From NCBI GenBank assembly GCA_947498455.1, contig CANMKK010000010.1, positions 1 to 64,000 of the forward strand: 64,000 nt of DNA, given 5' to 3'. The notes beneath the pieces were generated by a model. That model saw only the letters and a list, made by a program, of their open reading frames with translations. It was not told the origin of the DNA and searched no databases. Made by a program: the position numbers and the translations under genes. The DNA comes from an uncultured Aquimarina sp. GTDB taxonomy: Bacteria; Bacteroidota; Bacteroidia; Flavobacteriales; Flavobacteriaceae. Shown here in pieces: positions 18,434 through 24,212 of the stretch. Position 1 is the first letter of the stretch, and every line of letters starts with the position of its first letter.

Positions 18434-19000
18434 TTAAGAAATATCTACTACCATATATTCTATCAATACTGTTATTTTACATTTTCCATCAATTGCCTTT
18501 GGAGGATTATCAGGTGTGTTTGATGCATATCTTATTTGCAATCCACTATTCACAATTTTAGAGTCAATAGTAACATCATAGTTATTATGTGCATTGGCAT
18601 TCCTCTTATTTACTAACAATCCGTTATCTTTTAAGTCGAATCCATACAGTACTGTTGCCAACCCTTGAGAAGAGGTTTCTTGGCTTGTAAAATCACATAC
18701 CAACGACATTCCGAATAAATCATCTATCACATAGCCAGATATTGGTTTTACAAATGTTTTAATGGTATCTACTACTATCATTTTATTTTCTCCTGGGGCC
18801 GGGATGATATCTATCACACTAAATGTATCATCGATCGTATTGATCTCTGCGGATAAATCAATGATTATTTTATCGACTTTCTTCTCTGCTGATCCAGAAA
18901 TACTAAAGATTGTATCCAGCAAATTTTCATAGTGCTGCTGTGTTGGTTTATCTCCAGTTTCGAAATATGATTTTAATTGTTGTTTTGTTTTTATTGACAT
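18434..19000 (-). CDS. Phage fibre-like protein with N-terminal SYFETGDKP module, copy 1
   Basis: A 188-aa protein. The N-terminal 30 residues (K-Q-Q-L-K-SYFETGDKPTQQHYENLLD) match the start of the second island protein at 20699-21088 and the conserved head of Bacteroidota phage tail-fibre or spike-associated proteins as I recall them. The remaining 150 residues are beta-rich with no known motif. It lies downstream of the holin gene after a 219-bp gap that can form a long stem. A role as adhesin or fibre tip for a released particle or toxin is inference only. Confidence 0.65.
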   Translation of the reverse strand: MSIKTKQQLKSYFETGDKPTQQHYENLLDTIFSISGSAEKKVDKIIIDLSAEINTIDDTFSVIDIIPAPGENKMIVVDTIKTFVKPISGYVIDDLFGMSLVCDFTSQETSSQGLATVLYGFDLKDNGLLVNKRNANAHNNYDVTIDSKIVNSGLQIRYASNTPDNPPKAIDGKCKITVLIEYMVVDIS

Positions 19001-19041
19001 ATTATTATTGTTGTTTTTTAATACTTATTTGTTAAAAATTA

Positions 19042-19184
19042 CTTCTTTAGTTTTCTCTTATTATGAGCACTTTGCATATGGAAAATCATGACATATGAAC
19101 CCTTGTCATTACCTGCCAGGCATCACATAATCAAAGTGTATAAATTCTGTTATTATAATTTCTAAGAAGAGAAAACCAAAGAAG
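19042..19184. other. Long-range inverted repeat in holin/fibre-gene gap
   Basis: CTTCTTTAGTTTTCTCTT (19042-19059) faces AAGAGAAAACCAAAGAAG (19167-19184), complementary at 17 of 18 positions. The enclosed 107 bp also holds two CATATG copies and a TGCCAGGCA motif. On the transcribed minus strand this would fold into a long closed RNA domain between the holin gene and the fibre-like gene. Its function is unknown. Confidence 0.5.
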
Positions 19185-19219
19185 CGGTTTATACCTGTAC
19201 TTAATTAAATTTACTCTCT

Positions 19220-19630
19220 TTATTTCCTTCTATCTTTAGAAAGACTATCCAAGGTATCGGAGAGTGCCCCAATTTTCAGCAAATTCACTAATGCTTTAAA
19301 AAGGTCTACTCCATAGATTTTATTAAAATTCTCTAAAATTGATTTTATCTCTGCAATGGCAATAAACCCTGCTATAATCTTAAGAAAAGGAATTTCATCT
19401 ACAATAAATTTTTCTAATAAGAAAGATGCCAGAATCACCAAATTGTAGATAAAAAACTTGGAGATCGTATTCCCTATACGCAAACTGCTGATGGGAACCT
19501 TATTTTTATAGGACGCATATGATCCTGTAATGAAATCTACTAAGATCAGAAAGACCATAGTCATCATTACACCGTTTACCGGCGATAGGATCGTAAACAA
19601 CCAAAATGTTAAACTCATTACTTTATCCAT
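19220..19630 (-). CDS. Phage holin family protein
   Basis: A 136-aa protein with about three hydrophobic segments (MTMVFLILVDFITGSYASYK near residue 22, FFIYNLVILASFLLEKF near residue 53, and LKIIAGFIAIAEIKSILEN near residue 83). The DFITG motif and the SxRxxxTISKF-like loop are typical of the holin_4/toxin-secretion holin family. Holins open the inner membrane to let endolysin reach the wall. The gene overlaps the endolysin stop by 8 bp, a normal lysis cassette layout. Confidence 0.85.
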   Translation of the reverse strand: MDKVMSLTFWLFTILSPVNGVMMTMVFLILVDFITGSYASYKNKVPISSLRIGNTISKFFIYNLVILASFLLEKFIVDEIPFLKIIAGFIAIAEIKSILENFNKIYGVDLFKALVNLLKIGALSDTLDSLSKDRRK

Positions 19631-20051
19631 TCTTTATCATTTTTTTATAATCTAATACTCTATTTTTTGGATATGCTTTTATGCACACCCTATTCCCTTG
19701 ATTACCTCCTAGAATATATACGTATGCCTTTGTTTCTTTTACAAAGAAGCCTACATGTCCTTTCCAGCTATTCGGACTCTCTCGCCATAGCACTACCACA
19801 TCACCCAGTTGTGGAGTGTTTGTAGATTCTCCTACATTGAGCCAGCTGCGTGCATTCAGTTTTCCTGAAAATGCATACCCACATTTTTTTACTACCCAGT
19901 TTGCAAAAGCACTGCACCAAGCGGTTTCATCATGCAATTTTGCTCCGTTAAATCCCAGTTCATCAAAATATGTAACAATCTGCTGGTTATCTTTGGAACC
20001 AGAAACCTCTGTAACGCCATACTGCGATAGCGCCATTTTTAAAATATCCAT
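19623..20051 (-). CDS. Endolysin-like cell-wall hydrolase (TIGR02594/CHAP-like)
   Basis: A 142-aa NlpC/P60- or CHAP-like amidase/peptidase as found in phage lysis modules. With the start at 20051 the catalytic Cys is C46 in ETAWCSAFANW and the partner His is H99 in WKGHVGFFV; GGNQGNRV follows near residue 115. An in-frame GTG at 20078 would add nine residues, but those bases contain an AACATTTTACAG element like the operators at 30.7 kb, so the ATG is preferred. It is immediately followed by the holin gene. No signal peptide is seen, consistent with holin-dependent release. Confidence 0.88.
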   Translation of the reverse strand: MDILKMALSQYGVTEVSGSKDNQQIVTYFDELGFNGAKLHDETAWCSAFANWVVKKCGYAFSGKLNARSWLNVGESTNTPQLGDVVVLWRESPNSWKGHVGFFVKETKAYVYILGGNQGNRVCIKAYPKNRVLDYKKMIKNG

Positions 20052-20212
20052 ACTGTAAAATGTTTTGATTAATTTCACAAAAAATGATTGCTATTAGGTT
20101 ATATAAACTCCTGCAGGAACCTAAAAAGCTTCTCCTTTTTTGTAATAAATACTAGTAAACTGTCATGCACGTATTCTTTTACTCATCGTTAGAAATGATG
20201 GTCATTCGTGCA

Positions 20213-20298
20213 TTGAAAAGCGTATACAAAGATACAAATAAACCTATGTTTTATAACGTTTTACAGACTGATCCTACTGCAACTACGGGAGGGAATTA
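20213..20298 (-). promoter_or_regulatory. Lysis-cassette promoter region, duplicated at 21219-21304
   Basis: About 86 bp here matches 21219-21304 (shared AAAAGCGTATACAAA and ACTGCAACTACGGGAGGGA ends). Read leftwards, TATCTTTG (20227-20234) fits the Bacteroidota -7 box. A TCTGTAAAACGTT element sits 20 bp upstream of it (20255-20269 region). The remaining part of the 387-bp gap between 20052 and 20438 shows no gene. Confidence 0.6.
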
Positions 20299-20438
20299 TA
20301 GTCTTTATACCTCTAAAAAATCAACAAGTTTAGATTCTTAAAATTAGTATGTTTTTAGCAAATCTATTTCTTAGAATCATTTATCATAACACAGCCCGGA
20401 TATGACTCCAGGCTGTGATCAATTATGCGGCAACTATA

Positions 20439-20636
20439 TTATGAAAATTGCTCTACTTTTTTTAATAAACCGTTTTCGAAATACATTTGGGTAGCACCAC
20501 CATTAACTGTAACTGTACCTGTATGTCCAGAAATAGAAGTTCCAACCGGTTCATCAAATGTGCCTATTAATTCTAAATCCGAAGGGTTTACTTCTTCTTC
20601 TCCTTTTACTCTTTTTATGATATATTTTTTATGCAT
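20439..20636 (-). CDS. Small hypothetical island protein
   Basis: A 65-aa protein of no known family, starting MHKKYIIKRVKGEEEVNPSD and containing a Gly/Thr-rich middle (TSISGHTGTVTVNGG) and a C-terminal MYFENGLLKKVEQF segment. It lies 62 bp downstream of the fibre-like gene at 20699 and in the same orientation, so it is probably co-transcribed. Its size and lack of membrane segments give no clue to function. It could be a fibre or assembly accessory. Confidence 0.5.
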   Translation of the reverse strand: MHKKYIIKRVKGEEEVNPSDLELIGTFDEPVGTSISGHTGTVTVNGGATQMYFENGLLKKVEQFS

Positions 20637-20698
20637 TTATTTTGTGTTTTTTATATTGAAAAAATAATTCGAATCTATCTTGATTTACTTACTGTTAA

Positions 20699-21088
20699 TT
20701 AAAAACCAGATTCTGCTACTCCTGATCTAAGAATTCGTGCTTCGATGATGACCATTTCATTATCTTGGATAAATCTTTCTTCTTCTTCTAATCTATTATA
20801 GGCATTAGCCACAAGTTCCTCATCAGATGCCAATCCATTCTCCTCAAGAAATCCTAAATCTACTGTTCGCACCACGGTACCGTGTATTGCGGTTTCTGAT
20901 ACGTGTTCCTCAAAGGTTGTATTATCTACCTTTTCTGATAAGGTTTCTTGCAATTGCTCTATGCGATCCTGAGGTAATAGCTCATCTTTATGCCAATAAC
21001 TATCCCAGGTATCCCAATATTCTTGCTGCTTTGGCTTATCCCCTGTCTCGAAATATGATTTTATTTGTTCTTTTTTTATTACTCCCAT
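20699..21088 (-). CDS. Phage fibre-like protein with N-terminal SYFETGDKP module, copy 2
   Basis: A 129-aa protein whose first 30 residues (IKKEQIKSYFETGDKPKQQE) parallel those of 18434-19000. The central EQLQETLSEKVDNTTFEEHV segment (residues 43-62) looks like the short coiled linker found in phage tail-fibre proteins. The rest is acidic. The shared N-terminal module suggests both attach to the same partner. The gene is preceded by the duplicated promoter region at 21219-21304. Confidence 0.65.
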   Translation of the reverse strand: MGVIKKEQIKSYFETGDKPKQQEYWDTWDSYWHKDELLPQDRIEQLQETLSEKVDNTTFEEHVSETAIHGTVVRTVDLGFLEENGLASDEELVANAYNRLEEEERFIQDNEMVIIEARILRSGVAESGF

Positions 21089-21179
21089 GTTTTGTCTTTT
21101 AGTTTTTTTGATTCATAAATAAGGGCATTAATTATCTAATGGCAGCGCTACCACCAGCATAATAATACCTCTGTTCTGT

Positions 21180-21304
21180 GCTTGTAAAATGTTGTTTTTA
21201 ACGGCGAAACCGTTATGTCGAAAAGCGTATACAAATATACGAATCAACCAAGCTTTTATAAAAGTTTACAGGCTTCTCTTACTGCAACTACGGGAGGGAT
21301 TATT
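21180..21304 (-). promoter_or_regulatory. Promoter region of fibre-like operon with repressor-type motifs
   Basis: Read leftwards, TATATTTG (21232-21239) is a perfect Bacteroidota -7 box. CTGTAAACTTTT lies upstream of it (near 21262-21275) and AACATTTTACA downstream (21183-21193). The 86-bp core at 21219-21304 is a diverged copy of the lysis promoter region at 20213-20298. These elements resemble the operators in front of the S24 repressor at 30.7 kb. Confidence 0.6.
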
Positions 21305-21485
21305 ATGCCTATTCTCAAATAAATTCTACCTAGAGTATACCATAACATCGGACTTCTATATCTTCACCTCGGTTATCTATATACTCCCTGCGGATTGTTA
21401 TATGCTCCCTGCGCGCCGCAGATTGCATATTGACTACCGCAGGTCGATACTAATGTACCGCAGATCGGCACTTACTTTTCTAAGG

Positions 21486-21653
21486 GATGGCGCTCGACTC
21501 CCGTCGAGTGATACACATAATCCTAAAAAACCAAGAGCTACATAAGTAACCCTTGGTTTTTTAGTATCATAACTGTGACGGTACCCGACAGGAGTCAGGC
21601 ACTAGCCTCACTCATTCGAGGACGATCTGGGGGTCGGGCACTAGCAATCATGT
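21486..21653. repeat. Toxin-cassette composite repeat, copy A
   Basis: Contains, left to right, a CTCGAC/GTCGAG hairpin, a CTAAAAAACCAAG / CTTGGTTTTTTAG terminator stem, GTGACGGTACCCGACAGGAG and a right tail ACTAGCCTCACTCATTCGAG. It ends the cassette array on the left, 33 bp before the stop of 21686-22003. Copies B, C and D are at 21969-22124, 22547-22630 and 23496-23709. Confidence 0.85.
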
Positions 21654-21685
21654 TCTCGTGTTATCCGACTATTAAGTAACCTTAA

Positions 21686-22003
21686 TTACTCATTTTCAAT
21701 TGATAGGTACATCGGTTTATTCTCAGATAGGCATTCCTTACATATAGATATTATTTTATAGAAATCTGCAACTTGTCTACTTATTGGCCTTGTTAAAGAA
21801 AGGCATAAAGGATATTCTCTCCCTTTCCATTGAATTACTTCATTTACTGGGCCTCCAGCTTCGGGAATAGGCTCAATATTCGGGAGGTTTTTTTCTAATT
21901 CTCTTTCGAAAATATCAAGAACTTGTTTTGTTTGATTATCATTTAACTTCTTGTCTTTAAAGCTATCCCCACGCTGGCGCTCGACTCCTGTCGAGTGATA
22001 CAC
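21686..22003 (-). CDS. Orphan cassette ORF of unknown family (possible toxin tip)
   Basis: A 105-aa reading. Its first 12 residues (MYHSTGVERQRG, GTG start) are encoded by the composite repeat and are identical to those of 22996-23532, so the real specific part begins about residue 13. The remainder (VIQWKGREYPLCLSLTRPIS region, residues 51-74, and a CKEC pair near residue 90) matches no family I recognise. Its position just after a repeat equals that of the YwqJ-like deaminase tip, so a promoterless toxin tip is likely, with its immunity gene lost or further left. It may not be expressed. Confidence 0.5.
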   Translation of the reverse strand: MYHSTGVERQRGDSFKDKKLNDNQTKQVLDIFERELEKNLPNIEPIPEAGGPVNEVIQWKGREYPLCLSLTRPISRQVADFYKIISICKECLSENKPMYLSIENE

Positions 22004-22124
22004 ATAATACTAAAAAAACCAAGAGCTACATAAGTAACCCTTGGTTTTTTTAGTATCATAACTGTGACGGTACCCGACAGGAGTCGGGCACTAGCAATCG
22101 CATTCTTGGACTATCAGAGGAACA
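21969..22124. repeat. Toxin-cassette composite repeat, copy B
   Basis: Near-identical to copy D over CACGCTGGCGCTCGACTCCT, the terminator stem (perfect 17-bp arms starting ATACTAAAAAAACC) and GTGACGGTACCCGACAGGAG, then CACTAGCAATCGCATTCTTG. It lacks the CCTCACTCATTCGAGG insert of copies A and D. Its left part encodes the N-terminus of 21686-22003. Confidence 0.88.
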
Positions 22125-22126
22125 AA

Positions 22127-22529
22127 TTACAACTCTTGTTCTTCACTTAATCCTTCCATAAACTCTTTAAAAGAATTTGCTAAAAAATCTGTTTGTCCAT
22201 CAGAATACATAATATATATTACTATACCCCTTTTCATTTAAAACCATATAAATAACTCCACCTGTGCTATAAGCAAAAGGAATTGATCTCGCAGGAAAAA
22301 ACTCGGATAATGATTTTATATCAGCTTCAACAGTATGATTACCATATTTAATTGGCCTAAAACCATCTATTGGGTACCTGTCAAAATAAACATCCTTTAT
22401 AGGGTAACCCCCATTAAATTTTAGCATATGCTCAATATACTCTTTTGGTAATTTCACGTTATATTCTTTTTCGAAAGTTGAAATTTCCTCTAAACTTAAG
22501 TCTTGTTTAATATTTTCAAATTTGATCAT
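22127..22529 (-). pseudogene. SUKH (SMI1/KNR4) immunity gene with a frameshift near the 3' end
   Basis: The first 109 codons encode an SMI1/KNR4-type immunity protein (ISTFEKEYNVKLPKEYIEHM near residue 17, LKFNGGYP near residue 37, SIPFAYSTGGVIYMVL near residue 82), then hit TGA at 22200. Shifting one base at that point reads D-G-Q-T-D-F-L-A-N-S-F-K-E-F-M-E-G-L and stops at 22127-22129, which is the expected SUKH C-terminal helix. A single-base indel has therefore split the gene, or the assembly has an error here. SUKH proteins neutralise diverse polymorphic toxins. No partner toxin directly upstream of it is complete. Confidence 0.75.
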
Positions 22530-22546
22530 TTTTATAAATAATTTTC

Positions 22547-22630
22547 ACTGTGACGGTACCCGACAGGAGTCAGGCACTAGCCTCACTAATTCGAGGACGA
22601 TCTGGGGGTAAATCCGCGCTGTCAGGTTTA
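22547..22630. repeat. Toxin-cassette composite repeat, copy C (right part only)
   Basis: Carries ACTGTGACGGTACCCGACAG, the CCTCACTAATTCGAGGACGA tail and AAATCCGCGCTGTCAGG, but not the terminator stem or the CTCGAC hairpin. It separates the YwqK-like gene from the SUKH pseudogene. Confidence 0.8.
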
Positions 22631-22647
22631 TAACTTAGTAATTTAAT

Positions 22648-22989
22648 CTATAAAATTCTTTCTGCTTCTTTCCCATCGACATAAATACTATGCGCTATTA
22701 AATTACCGTTTTCATCCCATTCTTTATAATATTTATCCAATCTTCCGAAATACTTATAATATTCTTCTTCTAATTGACCATTTTGATGATATTTACGTTG
22801 AACTCCTCCAATATGCCCTTCGCTATATTCTGCTTCATCCTCTAAATTACCATTATCATAAAAAGCTTCGATAATCCCAGTAAATGGTTTACCTTGATAA
22901 TAATAAATAGCTCCACCAGCATTATCAACTCCTCTAAATTCTAAAACTTTATCGACATTTTTATCGTTAATTCTATTTTTATTTTCCAT
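22648..22989 (-). CDS. YwqK-family antitoxin (MORN-like repeats)
   Basis: A 113-aa protein built of MORN-variant repeats: AIYYYQGKPFTGIIEAFYDN (residues 28-47), GNLEDEAEYSEGHIGG, KYHQNGQLEEEYY and YKEWDENGNLIAHSIYVDG. This is the pattern of the YwqK antitoxin family, named for the Bacillus immunity protein beside the YwqJ deaminase toxin. Here it starts 6 bp after the stop of a YwqJ-like deaminase reading, exactly the expected partner. Together they form a self-contained toxin/immunity cassette bounded by composite repeats. Confidence 0.85.
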   Translation of the reverse strand: MENKNRINDKNVDKVLEFRGVDNAGGAIYYYQGKPFTGIIEAFYDNGNLEDEAEYSEGHIGGVQRKYHQNGQLEEEYYKYFGRLDKYYKEWDENGNLIAHSIYVDGKEAERIL

Positions 22990-22995
22990 AAAATA

Positions 22996-23532
22996 TTATT
23001 TAATAAATGTAATTAAATCTGTTAAATAGAAACAATCTAGGCAGGTATGCATTATTCCTTCTTTTTGCAAATAGCTATTATACCCTAGAATCCTTTCAAA
23101 AACTAAATCTGGCAATTCATTTTTACTTATTTGTTTTAACAAATCATCCAATGCCATAAATTCCGCATGAGGAACAATCTCATCAATATCTATACCTTTC
23201 CAACCATATTTTAACACATCTGGGTCTTCTAAATTAAAACCTTTAACTCCTGTTTTTTTTCTTTCCAAATGCTCTTTTAGACGTTTTTTAAGATTAGGAT
23301 GAAGTCCTTTAATAAATTCTACATTCCTTTTATTTCTAATTTCTTTAGTTGTAAAACTAGTAAACAATTTGGACATCTTACCTGTTTCTTTATCAATCAT
23401 ACCTGACACAAGTACCCTTTCCCTTTTCTTATTACCTGTAACTAAAATCTTTCTCCAGTTTTCAACTTCTTTTTCAACAACGGACACTAATTTTTCCCCA
23501 CGCTGGCGCTCGACTCCTGTCGAGTGATACAC
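22996..23532 (-). CDS. Orphan toxin tip with YwqJ-like deaminase domain
   Basis: A 178-aa reading. The first 12 residues come from the composite repeat (GTG start). The specific part has a zinc-dependent deaminase signature: H122-A-E124 in IVPHAEFMALDDLL and C164/C167 in MHTCLDCFYLT, the HAE...CxxC arrangement of the YwqJ family of polymorphic-toxin deaminases. No delivery domain or signal is present, so it looks like a detached C-terminal tip, as in orphan Rhs/CDI cassettes. It is followed at once by its YwqK-like antitoxin. Whether it is translated from the GTG inside the repeat is unknown. Confidence 0.75.
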   Translation of the reverse strand: MYHSTGVERQRGEKLVSVVEKEVENWRKILVTGNKKRERVLVSGMIDKETGKMSKLFTSFTTKEIRNKRNVEFIKGLHPNLKKRLKEHLERKKTGVKGFNLEDPDVLKYGWKGIDIDEIVPHAEFMALDDLLKQISKNELPDLVFERILGYNSYLQKEGIMHTCLDCFYLTDLITFIK

Positions 23533-23709
23533 ATAATACTAAAAAAACCAAGAGCTACATAAGTAACCCTTGGTTTTTTTAGTATCATAACTGTGACGGT
23601 ACCCGCCAGAAGTCGGGCACTAGCCTCACTCATTCGAGGACGAGCTGGGGTGCTAGCAATCACATTGTTGAACTATCAGGGGGACAAATCCGCGCTATCG
23701 GGGCTATCT
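23496..23709. repeat. Toxin-cassette composite repeat, copy D (longest)
   Basis: Includes all modules: CACGCTGGCGCTCGACTCCT, terminator stem with perfect 17-bp arms, GTGACGGTACCCGCCAGAAG, CCTCACTCATTCGAGGACGA, GCTAGCAATCACATTGTTG and GACAAATCCGCGCTATCGGG. It separates the expressed toxin/SUKH pair from the orphan cassettes. The terminator would stop readthrough into them. Confidence 0.88.
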
Positions 23710-23720
23710 GGACAATTCAT

Positions 23721-24212
23721 TTACTCTTTAGACTCTCCATACTGACCTCGGATTTCATCCCAAGATTTTGCACTTTCAATTAAAGACTTCACAACTTTCG
23801 TAAACTCCCCTTGTTTATACTTGGATATTAAAGGATCACCTTCTTCAACTTGAGTAGGAGTGCAATTATATATCAGAGGATCCTCCTTATTTTCATCCAA
23901 ATAAAAAAAACCAAATTGTTCACAACCATCCAATTGATCTATCACAAAATATGGCCGTTTAATTTCTTGCCCATATTCTTCCAGTATCTTTTTTGATGTC
24001 TCTTGTAACCAATCAAAGCCAAATGCAGTATCTAGTGATATTCCACTTATCTTACCTGCCAAATAAAGATATTCCTTATACGCCTTTGGAAAAGGTTGTC
24101 CTCCATTATACTTTTGTTCCAAGTTTTTTATCTCATCAATAGTTAATCCTGTTGTTTTCCAACCTCTAAGATTTTCAATCTGTTTCAGATCGTTCAAATA
24201 TACTATATCCAT
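23721..24212 (-). CDS. SUKH (SMI1/KNR4) immunity protein for the 863-aa toxin
   Basis: A 163-aa SMI1/KNR4 family protein: GLTIDEIKNLEQKYNGGQPF (residues 22-41) followed by PKAYKEYLYLAG and the WLQETSKKILEEYG region, then DGCEQFGFFYLDEN, a typical SUKH core. Its ATG shares a base with the stop of the toxin gene (TAATG), so the two are translationally coupled. Genes in this place are normally the cognate immunity proteins of polymorphic toxins, blocking the C-terminal deaminase in the producing cell. It is intact, unlike the related gene at 22127-22529. Confidence 0.88.
   Translation of the reverse strand: MDIVYLNDLKQIENLRGWKTTGLTIDEIKNLEQKYNGGQPFPKAYKEYLYLAGKISGISLDTAFGFDWLQETSKKILEEYGQEIKRPYFVIDQLDGCEQFGFFYLDENKEDPLIYNCTPTQVEEGDPLISKYKQGEFTKVVKSLIESAKSWDEIRGQYGESKE

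Noticed and set aside
22547..22630. An integron-type attC site
   Set aside because: The repeats contain hairpins but not recognisable R'/R'' core sites, and no IntI gene is in the window; kept only as a general recombination hypothesis.
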